A stretch of 25,864 bases of DNA from Armatimonadota bacterium (GCA_016868955.1 VGFF01000013.1:1-25864), one strand, 5' to 3'. Shown: positions 1 through 7,246, counted from the stretch's first letter. Made by a program: numbers and translations. Notes: generated by a model not told the origin, from the letters alone.

Positions 1-312
1 CGCTGGCAGCGCGTACGACTCCCCGTTGACGATCATGCGCGGCTCGCCCGCCCGCAGCGTGACGCGGATGCCGCGCCCGCCGCTGATCTCGGCCGCACGC
101 GCGGCGGGATCCCAGCGTGCGCTCGCGCCGTAGGGGCGCAGAAGTCCATCCAGGGGCGCGAACAAGGTATCGCCGCGCATCACCGCGGAGGGGACGCCGC
201 GGGCGTCTTGATGCTGAACGAGAATGCGAGGGGCGGGCTGCGCGACGGCTGGCGATGCCGCGAGGGCCGCAACGAAGACCAGCGCCAGCCACATCGCGAT
301 GGGGCGGACCAT
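1..312 (-). CDS. Secreted protein with copper amine oxidase N-terminal (stalk-like) domain, C-terminus cut by window edge
   Basis: Only the first 104 codons are present; the gene continues beyond base 1. The ATG at 312-310 is preceded by GGAGG a few bases upstream. Residues 1-25 form a signal peptide: short basic start (MVRP), a hydrophobic Ala/Leu/Val core, and a likely cleavage after AVAQ. Residues 30-104 resemble the copper amine oxidase N-terminal domain (PF07833): a strand-rich segment, then GDTLFAPLDGLLRPYGA, a W-D pair (ARWDP) and a final VNGESYALPA strand. Despite its name the domain is not catalytic and usually occurs in surface or periplasmic proteins of Gram-positive and related lineages. 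The missing C-terminus would decide the function (amidase, protease or stalk repeats). It is transcribed divergently from the decayed gene at 502-967. Confidence 0.75.
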   Translation of the reverse strand, partial: MVRPIAMWLALVFVAALAASPAVAQPAPRILVQHQDARGVPSAVMRGDTLFAPLDGLLRPYGASARWDPAARAAEISGGRGIRVTLRAGEPRMIVNGESYALPA

Positions 313-501
313 GCGACCTCCGATGGTTACTGCGATTGCGCGCGCCCACGCATGCGCTGAGAACGAAGAACGCCGACGCCGCACGGCCAAGGCGTCCACC
401 GGATAGAACGAGAACCCGCGGCGTTTAGGTTCGGCCAGCCGTGCGGATTCTCCTTGTGACGATCTTTTCATTCTAGCGGACGTGATGCAGTCGTCGTATC
501 C
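313..501. other. Intergenic region between divergent units, no gene seen
   Basis: I find no convincing coding sequence in these 189 bases. Open frames here are arginine/proline-rich shadows. On the minus strand a TAGAAT at 475-470 could be a -10 element for the secreted protein starting at 312, but nothing resembling TTGACA lies at the right distance upstream, so this is only a weak promoter candidate. Confidence 0.4.
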
Positions 502-967
502 ATGAATCCGACGCCATCCCAGCGCCTCGGCGCTATCCTGATCTTGTGATCGCCTATGCGAACGGCGCAGCGCGCTTCACCACGCGCGAGCGCGCCGTGG
601 TCCTTGCATGCTGAACGTCCCGGCGCGTGCAGCGTTATCTGCGACGCTTGCCCTACAACTCGGAGCGCGACGGAGAGACGCTGCGGACGTTTCGCGGGTC
701 GTCCAGCACGGCAAGGCACATTGTCTGGAAGCGGTGCTGGCGGCGGCCACCATCCTGGAGCAACAGGGCCACCCGCCGATGGTGCTGGACCTCGAATCGC
801 AGGACCGGCTCGATCACGTGCTGTTTCTCTATCGCGTCCGGGGTCTGTGGGGTACGATCGGACGCTCCCGCGACATCGGGTTGCACGGCCGGAAGCCCGT
901 GTTTCGCTCGATTAGCGATCTCGTGTGGAGCTATGTCGATCCGTACGTCGACGGCAAGGGCAGGTTT
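502..967 (+). pseudogene. Decayed transglutaminase-like conserved hypothetical gene (in-frame TGA, frameshift, truncated 3' end)
   Basis: A conserved-looking protein is spread over frames. From GTG 546 one frame reads IAYANGAARFTTRERAVVLAC, then TGA at 612-614, then continues in the same frame as RRVQRYLRRLPYNSERDGET to about 695. The sense then jumps to the next frame, VVQHGKAHCLEAVLAAATIL from 698, and on through LESQDRLDHVLFLYR, GLHGRKPVFRS and SYVDPYVDGKGRF near 967. The switch at 696-698 is what loss of one G from a GGGG run would give. A further shift may lie near 537-545, because ATG 502 opens with MNPTPSQRLGAIL in a third frame. The Cys in HCLEA and the His in LDHV suggest a transglutaminase-like fold; this is inference from recalled relatives. 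After about 967 the plus strand is only the antisense of the lutA remnant, so the 3' end appears lost. Confidence 0.7.
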
Positions 968-1100
968 GCGCCTCTGGGAACGAAACGCGCAGGCCCAACC
1001 GTTCGAGGATCGACAGTGTCGCGTCCCCAACGTCGGGCCGGAACTGATCGACGAGGCACGTGACGAACAGCGCGACGTGACGAGGTGGACGCGGCAGCAC
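960..1100 (-). pseudogene. lutA: 5' remnant of lutA/lldE-type Fe-S oxidoreductase (lactate utilisation)
   Basis: The minus strand from a possible GTG at 1100-1098 encodes 47 residues ending FPEAQTC. The core VALFVTCLVDQFRPDVGDAT followed by ILERLG is the hallmark N-terminus of LutA/LldE/YkgE proteins (first cysteine-rich CCG domain). Intact members continue QTCCGQPA and reach about 240 residues. Here, directly after QTC, the frame turns into unrelated sequence (PCRRRTD) and stops near 912. That point coincides with the end of the plus-strand pseudogene, so the two fragments meet head to head. The likely start lies 20 bp after the stop of the upstream FAD oxidoreductase, so the intact gene was probably the last gene of that operon. 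LutB and LutC are not in the window. Confidence 0.72.
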
Positions 1101-1120
1101 CGGCGTCGGCGACGGTATGG

Positions 1121-2377
1121 CTAGCCGCGCTGATCTTCCAACAACGTCTCCGCGGCACGGCGACCGGAGACGAGGGCGCCGTTCAGCGTCGACGTCTCGC
1201 GGTGATCGCCGCACAGGTACAACCCGCGACGAACCCGCACCGGCTTGCCGGGGATCAAGGGCGGATCCTGCGCCGGCAGCGCATAGGGAATTCGATACGT
1301 GCGCAGGTGACGCCAGTGCTCCGCCGCCTGTCCGAACCACCGCGTCATCTGCTCGCGAATCGTCGCCTCGAGCACCCCGTCGGGGAGCGACGGAACGCCG
1401 ACGACGCTCGCCGACACGAGGTGGGCACCGGCCGGCGCGTAGGACCGGGAAACCGCGGAAGGGACACAGAGGTTGTTCACGAGCCCGCCGCCGTCGCCGT
1501 CCAGCACGAGGATCGGCTCCTCGATCGGGGCCGCCTCGGCCGCGAAGTACACACAAGTCACGCCGTGCGCGGCGATGCCGAAGTCCACATCGGTGAGCAG
1601 GAGCGCTTCCGGCGCCTCGGTCGCGACCACGACCGAGGATGCCGCCAGGACCTCCCCGTGGGACAAGTGCACGAGCGTCTCGGCGCCGCTGGCGCGCAGC
1701 GCGGTCACGCGCGCGTTCGTTCGGATCGCGCCCGGTCGCAGCGTCAGCGCGATTTGATCCGGAATCGCCCCGATGCCGCGGGCCGGCAGGGCGGCGCTAC
1801 CGTCGACGAACATCCGCATGACGAACGCGAGCATGTGGCTCGACGTCGCGAGCTCCGGGTCGAGGAAGATTCCTCTGAGAAACGGCCGAAAGAACGAGCC
1901 CATGATCTGTTCGCTGAGGCCGGACTTGCGCAGCGCGTCGGCGGTCGTCGTTTCCGGCCTCGAGAAGATGGCGTCCACGTCGGCCGTCGCCCACTCGGCG
2001 CGCAGCTGCGCGATCCGCAGCTTGTCCCAAAGCGTGCCCGCGCGCGACGACAACGTGGCGAAGGTGTCCCAGGGACGGCGCCAGGGATCGCCGAGCCGCA
2101 TGAATCGTCCGTCCTTGCGGATCAGCGCGCCAGGGTAGAACGGCCGCAGGCCAAGCGCCGCGAGGTTGAGCACGCGCCGCGCTTCCGGATAGGCGGTCAG
2201 CAGCACCTGGAACCCGCGATCGAGGAGAAACCCTTCGACGGCGTCCGTCCGTACGCGCCCGCCGACCTGATAGCTCGCTTCGATGATCAGCGGTTCGACG
2301 CCCGCTTCCTGCAAGCGCATCGCGCAAGCGAGTCCCGCCACGCCGCCGCCGATGATGATCACACTGACATCGGACAT
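1121..2377 (-). CDS. FAD-dependent amine oxidase / protoporphyrinogen-oxidase-like oxidoreductase
   Basis: A 418-residue flavoprotein. Residues 7-33 are a Rossmann FAD-binding unit (IIIGGGVAGLACAMRLQEAG, then LIIEAS with the ribose-binding Glu), followed by the second FAD motif GGRVRTD at 39-45. The C-terminus carries the FAD-closing motif LYLCGDHRETSTLNGALVSG near 386-405. Length and layout fit the NAD(P)-binding/flavin amine oxidoreductase superfamily (PF01593/PF13450), which includes protoporphyrinogen oxidase, phytoene desaturases and uncharacterised FAD oxidoreductases. The best guess is an HemY-like or carotenoid-isomerase-like member; no heme or carotenoid gene lies nearby, so the substrate is unknown. 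ATG 2377 lies 9 bp after the pyrE stop, so it is probably the last intact gene of the 4849-1121 operon. Confidence 0.82.
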   Translation of the reverse strand: MSDVSVIIIGGGVAGLACAMRLQEAGVEPLIIEASYQVGGRVRTDAVEGFLLDRGFQVLLTAYPEARRVLNLAALGLRPFYPGALIRKDGRFMRLGDPWRRPWDTFATLSSRAGTLWDKLRIAQLRAEWATADVDAIFSRPETTTADALRKSGLSEQIMGSFFRPFLRGIFLDPELATSSHMLAFVMRMFVDGSAALPARGIGAIPDQIALTLRPGAIRTNARVTALRASGAETLVHLSHGEVLAASSVVVATEAPEALLLTDVDFGIAAHGVTCVYFAAEAAPIEEPILVLDGDGGGLVNNLCVPSAVSRSYAPAGAHLVSASVVGVPSLPDGVLEATIREQMTRWFGQAAEHWRHLRTYRIPYALPAQDPPLIPGKPVRVRRGLYLCGDHRETSTLNGALVSGRRAAETLLEDQRG

Positions 2378-2386
2378 GATTTCGCC

Positions 2387-2950
2387 TCAGGCCTTGGGTT
2401 CCGTCAGCGGAACGCCGGCGCGACACAATGGGCACGCCTGCGGATCCCACATGCCGACGTCCAGCCGCAACGCCGCGCGCACGGGAGCACCAGGATCGGC
2501 ACGTCCGCCGGAACGGTCGACGAGCGCACTGACACCGACGATCGTCGGCCGCATCGGGGCGATCGCCGCCAGCACGTTACGCACGGAGCCGGCGGTGCTG
2601 ATGGCGTCCTCGACGACGAGCACACGTTCGCCGGGCGCGATCGCGAATCCGCGTCGAAGCGCCATGCCCCCGTCGGACTTTTCGGTGAAGATTGCGCGCG
2701 CCCCCAGGGTCCGGGCAACTTCATAGGCAAACAAGATGCCGCCCATCGCCGGGCCGACGACGACTTCGACGCCGGCGCCGCGGAACGGCGCCGCCATCTC
2801 CGCCGCCAGCCGTTCGAGGTGTCTCGGGTGCTGCGCCACCATCGTGCACAGGAGGAAGACGTCCGAGTGCTTGCCCGACGTCAATCGGAAGTGACCGCGG
2901 CGGATCACGCCGGTCGCCTCGAGAACCGCCTGGATTTCCGCCTCCGTCAT
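2387..2950 (-). CDS. pyrE: Orotate phosphoribosyltransferase
   Basis: The 187-residue protein transfers the phosphoribosyl group of PRPP to orotate, the fifth step of UMP synthesis, in the cytosol. Visible motifs: SGKHSD at 25-30; GPAMGGILFAYEVAR at 66-80; EKSDGGMALRRGF at 90-102; the PRPP-binding loop VLVVEDAISTAGS at 110-122; and a C-terminal CPLCRAGVPL typical of the longer bacterial PyrE type. The ATG at 2950-2948 overlaps the TGA of the aminotransferase by 4 bases (ATGA), which fixes the start and implies translational coupling. No other pyr genes are in the window, so pyrE stands apart from its pathway. The Thr-Gly of the usual loop (TTGGS) is replaced by STAGS, which occurs in this sub-family. 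Confidence 0.88.
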   Translation of the reverse strand: MTEAEIQAVLEATGVIRRGHFRLTSGKHSDVFLLCTMVAQHPRHLERLAAEMAAPFRGAGVEVVVGPAMGGILFAYEVARTLGARAIFTEKSDGGMALRRGFAIAPGERVLVVEDAISTAGSVRNVLAAIAPMRPTIVGVSALVDRSGGRADPGAPVRAALRLDVGMWDPQACPLCRAGVPLTEPKA

Positions 2951-4014
2951 CCGCGATAAAACGCCGCGATCGCGTCCAGGACAGCGTCCAGGTCCCGCTC
3001 CCCCATGTCCGGGTGCGAGGGCAGGGACACGATCTGGCGCGCAAGTTGATCGGTGACCGGCCGCGGTCCCGGATCCTCGCCGGTGCGCTCGAGGAAGACG
3101 GGCAGTCGATAGACGGGGTCGCGGTAGTGGACGGACGCCTCGATCCCCTCGCGCTCGAGCGCTTCGACCAGCGCGTCGCGCCGCGGCGCGCGCACGACGT
3201 AATGCAACCAACCGGACTTCGCCCAGGGCATGACATCCAGCGGCCGCAGCGGCAGTCTGCGGGCGCCGATCGCGCCCGTGTAGTAGGCGGCGTTGGCGGC
3301 CCGCGCCGCATTGTGGGCGTCGAGCCGTCGCAATGAGACGCGGCCGACGGCGGCGTTGCTCTCGTTGAGCGTAAAGTTGTAGCCGATCCGCCCGACCGTG
3401 CTGCGGTACGCATCGGCCGGGTTCCACCCGTGGCGGCGGTATTGGTGCATCGCCGTCGCCCACTCCGGATTGCTCGTGAAGCTCATGCCGCCCTGCCCCG
3501 CGACGCTGACGCACTTGCGCGCGAAGCTCGCGAAGCTGATGTCGGACAAGCTGCCCAGGCGCCGCCCCTTGTACGATCCGCCGAGCGCGTGGGCCGCGTC
3601 CTCGACGATCGCGATGCCGCGCGACTTGGCCAAAGACTGGATCGGGTCCATGTCCACGGGATGGCCGTAGTTGTGGATGACGATGATCGCCTTCGTCCGG
3701 GCGGTCAGGTGCGGCTTGATCGTCGTAAGGTCGACATTCGCCGTGGCTTCCAAGACGTCGGCGTATTTCGGCGCCGCCCCCGTGTGGATGACGCTCTCCG
3801 GAACCGCGATGTAGGCGTTCGCCGGGCAGATGACCTCATCGCCCGAGCCGATGCCGAGCGCGAGCAGCGCGATCAGAAGCGCCGCCGACCCGGAAGACAC
3901 CGCGACGCCATGCCCCATGCCGACATAGGCCGCCACCTCCCGCTCGAACGCCTCGCCCTCAGGTCCGTCGTAGTAGACGGGGCCGGGGGTCGGTCGGAGC
4001 ATTGCGTCCCGCAT
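2947..4014 (-). CDS. DegT/DnrJ/EryC1 (ArnB-type) PLP-dependent sugar aminotransferase, true start uncertain
   Basis: Fold-type I aminotransferase that normally aminates keto-sugar nucleotides. Counting from ATG 4014: AVSSGSAALLIAL at 38-50 binds the PLP phosphate, VEDAAHALGGSYKGR at 137-151 holds the Asp facing the pyridine nitrogen, and the PLP Schiff-base lysine is K167 in SFARK. These motifs are all intact. Homology appears to begin earlier: codons upstream read YRCIWTPFDDEM, like the family's FxPxIDDEM opening. The frame there has no ATG, GTG or TTG between the preceding stop and 4014. A strong AGGAGG at 4076-4071 sits 8 nt before an in-frame ATC at 4062. ATG 4014 is therefore a conservative choice; initiation at ATC or a lost/shifted start is possible. 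The stop overlaps the pyrE start. Confidence 0.78.
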   Translation of the reverse strand: MRDAMLRPTPGPVYYDGPEGEAFEREVAAYVGMGHGVAVSSGSAALLIALLALGIGSGDEVICPANAYIAVPESVIHTGAAPKYADVLEATANVDLTTIKPHLTARTKAIIVIHNYGHPVDMDPIQSLAKSRGIAIVEDAAHALGGSYKGRRLGSLSDISFASFARKCVSVAGQGGMSFTSNPEWATAMHQYRRHGWNPADAYRSTVGRIGYNFTLNESNAAVGRVSLRRLDAHNAARAANAAYYTGAIGARRLPLRPLDVMPWAKSGWLHYVVRAPRRDALVEALEREGIEASVHYRDPVYRLPVFLERTGEDPGPRPVTDQLARQIVSLPSHPDMGERDLDAVLDAIAAFYRG

Positions 4015-4070
4015 CTCATCGTCGAACGGCGTCCAGATGCAGCGATAGCGGATCGTAGCGATATTCCATT

Positions 4071-4076
4071 CCTCCT
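4071..4076 (-). promoter_or_regulatory. Strong Shine-Dalgarno AGGAGG without a matching canonical start
   Basis: AGGAGG on the minus strand, upstream of the DegT aminotransferase. The nearest ATG (4069-4067) is 1 nt away and opens a 17-codon out-of-frame reading frame (MEYRYDPLSL...) that ends at a TGA near the aminotransferase's conserved DDEM. The in-frame codon at good spacing is ATC 4062-4060. Confidence 0.5.
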
Positions 4077-4117
4077 GACGGATCGGCCCGGGTCGCGCTG
4101 GGCCCGCCGGACGGTGA

Positions 4118-4849
4118 TCAAGCGAAATTCGGGCTCGCCAGAAACGACACGACGCGCGCGACCGCGGTCTCCAAGATGCGTATGCCGGCGTCCGCGTTTC
4201 CCGGCTTCGAGTCTCCAAGCACGCCCTCGGGCGCCCGGGCGCGGTAGCTCTCATATTGCAGGATGTCCGAAAAATCGTTGATCTCGGGCGGATTGCGCAC
4301 GTCACGACCAGACCTCACCCATTGCGGGGCGATCGCGCGCAGAACGCTCGTGCCCGTCTCGCCGGCGTGCCCTTCCGGGAACGTGCTCTTCGACAGAGGC
4401 TTGGCGATCGGGGCGAGGAACCGCCAGCAGTCGATCTGCGCGTATCGCGCCGAGGGGTGCTCCGATCGCAGCCGCGCCACGAGATCGTTGATGACCGGGA
4501 CGTTGCCGGCATGACCGTTGAGGAACAGGATGCGGCGGATGCCGCCGCGATGCAGCGACGCGACGATCCCGGTCAGATAGGCACGCAACGCGTCGGTGGT
4601 GACCGTCAATGTCCCCGGAAACTCCGCGAGGGTCGGCGAGACGCCGACCGGGACCAACGGCGCGACGAAGCACGAGACGCGATCGGCGACGGCCCGCGCC
4701 AGATGCCCCGCGAGCCAGCCGTCGGATCCCAACGGCAGGTGGGGTCCGTACGTCTCGACCGCGCCGGTCGGCACCAGACAGAGATCGGTTTTCTTGGTCT
4801 CTTCCTCGAAGTCGCGCCAGTTCATCTCGGCGATCGCGTAGGCGGGCAT
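4118..4849 (-). CDS. Creatininase-family amidohydrolase
   Basis: A 243-residue member of the creatininase family (PF02633), metal-dependent amidohydrolases that include creatinine amidohydrolase, the FAPy deformylase ArfB and the mycofactocin peptidase MftE. Metal and active-site signatures are clear: GAVETYGPHLPLGSD at 29-43 (Glu32, His37, Asp43), LFLNGHAGN at 108-116, and EGHAGETGTS at 159-168 (His161, Glu164). Length is normal and there is no signal peptide, so it should be cytosolic. The start ATG 4849 is preceded by GGAGGAACATCGTC. It is the first gene of the apparent operon with DegT aminotransferase, pyrE and an FAD oxidoreductase. The substrate cannot be told from sequence. A mycofactocin role is unlikely because mftA/B/C are absent. 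Confidence 0.85.
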   Translation of the reverse strand: MPAYAIAEMNWRDFEEETKKTDLCLVPTGAVETYGPHLPLGSDGWLAGHLARAVADRVSCFVAPLVPVGVSPTLAEFPGTLTVTTDALRAYLTGIVASLHRGGIRRILFLNGHAGNVPVINDLVARLRSEHPSARYAQIDCWRFLAPIAKPLSKSTFPEGHAGETGTSVLRAIAPQWVRSGRDVRNPPEINDFSDILQYESYRARAPEGVLGDSKPGNADAGIRILETAVARVVSFLASPNFA

Positions 4850-4946
4850 GACGATGTTCCTCCGGTGCCGTTTCGTCTGGATGTCTTCGACGCCGGCGAG
4901 GTGAGCCCTCGTCGCCGCGGCGCGCCCGCGGCTCGGTCCGCTTCGT

Positions 4947-6053
4947 CTACGGTCGCGAGGTGGGCGCTTCGGCGTTCGCGTCGGTCGACTCGGGCGCGGT
5001 CAGGGCCGCGACGAGCTGCGGCACGAGGATGCCCAGGGTGACCGCGACGGGGACCGCCAGAACCGCGCCGAGGACGCCGTAGAGCTCGAATCCGGCGATC
5101 AATCCGACGATCGTTAGGAGCGGCGGAACGCCGACGATGCGGCGCATGATCACCGGCACGAGCACGTAGTTCTCCAGCATCTGGATCACGACCGCGAGTA
5201 CGACCATCGCCAGGCCCTTCTCGGTCGACAACGCGAACCCGACGAGAACCGCCGGGATCGCCGAGACGATCGGGCCGACGATCGGAAAGACCTCGCCGAT
5301 CGCCGCGATGACCGCGAACAAGTGCGGGAACGGCATCCCGACGATGAGCAGGCCCACGAACGTCGCGACGCCGACGGTCATGCTGAGCAGGAACTGTGCC
5401 CGCAGCCACTGCTGCAGCTTCTCGCCGACGTCAGCGAACGCACGACGCACGGCGCGCCGGCGCGTCGTCGGAATCGCCCCGTCGAGCAGCCGGTGCAAGC
5501 GTGGCGGCTGCAGGAGCAAGAACAGCGTGAACAGCAGCACGGTGACCAGGCCGCTGAGCTTGCCGAGGATGTCCAGTCCGTAACGGGTCACGAGCGCGCC
5601 GCCGCGGCCATCCTCCTGAAGCCAGGCACGCGCGCGCGTGCCGAGTCCGGCAAGGTCCGGCAACCAAGGCGCGAACTCGCGCACCGACTGCCAGCGTTCC
5701 TCGGTCATCGCCACGTAGCGGGCGGAGTACCCATAGAACGCGGTGACCTGCTGTGCCACCGGGGCGCCGATCATGGTGACGACGCCTGCTGTCAGCAAAA
5801 CCGCGGCGACGAACACGAGCGCCACCGCCTGCGATCGTTGCAGCCGGCGCCCGCGAAGACCCGTCCGTCCCTCCAGCCGCCGCACCACCGGATCCAGGCC
5901 GGTCGCGAGGACGATCGCAAGAAGGAGCCACACGAGCAACGCTTGCAGGCGCACAGCCAGAACCACGAGGCCGAAAACGACTAGGCCGACCGCGAAGAAG
6001 ATCGCGGAGGCCAGGGCGACGGATCGACGGTCGAAGTGGGGTTGGCTGTTCAT
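4947..6053 (-). CDS. AI-2E family transporter (PerM/YdiK-like membrane protein)
   Basis: A 368-residue integral membrane protein of the AI-2E transporter family (PF01594). Residues 10-48 hold two hydrophobic segments, about 77-97 a third, then a soluble stretch, about 165-185 a fourth. The C-terminal half has the conserved block GMPFPHLFAVIAAIGEVFPI, then GPIVSAIPAVLVGF, and ENYVLVPVIMRRIVG, the family's best signature. Members have been linked to export of small molecules, Na+/H+ exchange or quorum-signal export, so the cargo is unknown. The only usable start is ATG 6053, immediately downstream of a long hairpin and without an exposed Shine-Dalgarno. The gene follows the broken radical SAM gene on the same strand and is separated by 97 bp from the creatininase operon. 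Confidence 0.88.
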   Translation of the reverse strand: MNSQPHFDRRSVALASAIFFAVGLVVFGLVVLAVRLQALLVWLLLAIVLATGLDPVVRRLEGRTGLRGRRLQRSQAVALVFVAAVLLTAGVVTMIGAPVAQQVTAFYGYSARYVAMTEERWQSVREFAPWLPDLAGLGTRARAWLQEDGRGGALVTRYGLDILGKLSGLVTVLLFTLFLLLQPPRLHRLLDGAIPTTRRRAVRRAFADVGEKLQQWLRAQFLLSMTVGVATFVGLLIVGMPFPHLFAVIAAIGEVFPIVGPIVSAIPAVLVGFALSTEKGLAMVVLAVVIQMLENYVLVPVIMRRIVGVPPLLTIVGLIAGFELYGVLGAVLAVPVAVTLGILVPQLVAALTAPESTDANAEAPTSRP

Positions 6054-6087
6054 GATCGGGAGGCGGCCGCTCGCCGTCTCCCGATCA
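6053..6087 (-). promoter_or_regulatory. 15-bp hairpin touching the AI-2E gene start codon
   Basis: TGATCGGGAG (6053-6062) is the exact reverse complement of CTCCCGATCA (6078-6087). The stem extends inward by five further pairs (one G-U), leaving a 5-nt loop at 6068-6072. Read on the minus strand, the 3' arm ends on the A of the ATG at 6053, and the only GGGAG is buried in the 5' arm (6082-6078). There is no T-run after it, so it does not look like a classical terminator. It could be a translational control element or an RNA processing site. Confidence 0.5.
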
Positions 6088-6122
6088 TAGTAGCGCGAAA
6101 TCCGCGGGGGCCACCCGCCGCA

Positions 6123-7246
6123 TCAAGAGATCGCCGCTTGCGACGCGGAGGGAACGTACGGGCACAGCGGGTCGCTGGCGATCTCGTCGGCCGTTCTCGC
6201 GTAGGCGCGCGCACGCAAGCCGCCACAGAGATCGGTGTACTCGCAGGCGCGCACTTCCCCTTCAGAAGGTGAACGTCGCGCAGGCGCCGGAACACGTCAC
6301 CCTCGCGATGGAGGTGGACGAGCGGCGTCGAGCGGAGGTTGCCGGCGACGATCGGCAGGAACCGCGCCGGATAGACGTCTCCCGTATGGGAGATGAACAG
6401 GATGCCGTTGCCGTCGCGAATCCCGAACCTGCGGCCTTCTGGCGTACCGGCGATCTGCTCCTCCGACAACTCGGCCTGGCGGAGCCGGTTGACCGCGATG
6501 CGGCGATAGCGCGTCGCCTCGGTCGTCTTGATCGCGCACGGCACGTTGCGTCCGAGATCGAACAGCCACTGGAAAATCCGATCGGCGCGAGCGGGCGGAA
6601 CCTCCCGAAGGCCAAGGCCGGGGCCTGTGTCGATCAAGAAAAACAAACTCTAGCGCGTAATGCCAAAGGTCGCCACGAGATCGTAAACCGCCCGCAGGTC
6701 GCCGGCCGTCTCCTCGGTGACGAGCGTGTTGATCTGCAAGGGAATGCCGGCCGCGCGAACGTCTTGCGCCGCCGCGATCCTGCGGGCCAAGCACCCGGGC
6801 ACGTCGCGCAGCGAATCGTGCCGGCCGGCTCTCGATCCGTCCCGGCTCAGCGAGGTGGTTTGGATGCCGGCTCCCGCGAGCCGGTCGATGGCGTCCCGCG
6901 TCAGCAGCGGCGTCCCGGACGGCGCGAGCGACACGCCATATCCGAGCGCCCGGCTACCGGGCAGCACCTCGAAGAGGTCCTCCCGATTGAGCGGATCGCC
7001 GCCGGTGAACACGACGTGCGGCAGCGGTCTGCCGAACGCCGACGCGCCATCCAACACGTCGAGAATCTCGGTCGCCGAGAGCTCTTCCGGATGCCGGCAA
7101 TCCATCGCCTCGGCTCGGCAATGCCGGCACGCAAGGTCGCAGGCGCGGGTCAATTCCCAATTCACCGACATCGGCGCGCGATCGAACACCATGCGCGCGG
7201 TCTTAGAACGGTAGCCTTCGGAATGAAGGAGGCGGTCCTGCTCCAT
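6123..7246 (-). pseudogene. Radical SAM/SPASM-domain protein (TIGR04053-like), broken by amber codon and frameshift
   Basis: Residues from ATG 7246 (GGAGGG upstream) give a radical SAM N-domain: NWELTRACDLACRHCRAEA with the CX3CX2C cluster ligands, then VFTGGDPLNREDLFEVLP and QINTLVTEET. The frame meets TAG at 6652-6650 exactly where relatives have Trp in a WSLFFLI motif, then continues in the same frame (SLFFLIDTGPG, AIKTTEATRYRR, RFGIRDGNGILFISHTGDVY) to KGKC at 6262-6251. There a one-base loss at about 6246-6247 shifts the frame. The correct frame resumes CEYTDLCGGLRARAYARTAD through DPLCPYVP to TGA 6125-6123, completing the SPASM-like cysteines. The rebuilt length, about 374 codons, is normal for the family. 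Relatives are radical SAM proteins of unclear substrate, sometimes described near heme-modification genes. As written, no functional protein can be made. Confidence 0.82.

Noticed and set aside
1121..2377. Naming the oxidoreductase hemY or crtI
   Set aside because: FAD motifs are shared by several families and no heme or carotenoid genes are adjacent.
1085..2959. 624-codon plus-strand open frame
   Set aside because: Antisense to the FAD oxidoreductase and pyrE, low-complexity Arg/His/Asp content, no motif.
4912..4930. GCCGCGG...CCGCGGC inverted repeat as terminator after the AI-2E gene
   Set aside because: A 7-bp stem is present but no T-run follows on either strand; such palindromes are frequent in DNA this GC-rich.
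4118..7246. Mycofactocin locus (creatininase-family MftE plus radical SAM)
   Set aside because: No mftA precursor, mftB or MftC-type sequence; the radical SAM gene is a different family and is broken; an unrelated transporter lies between them.
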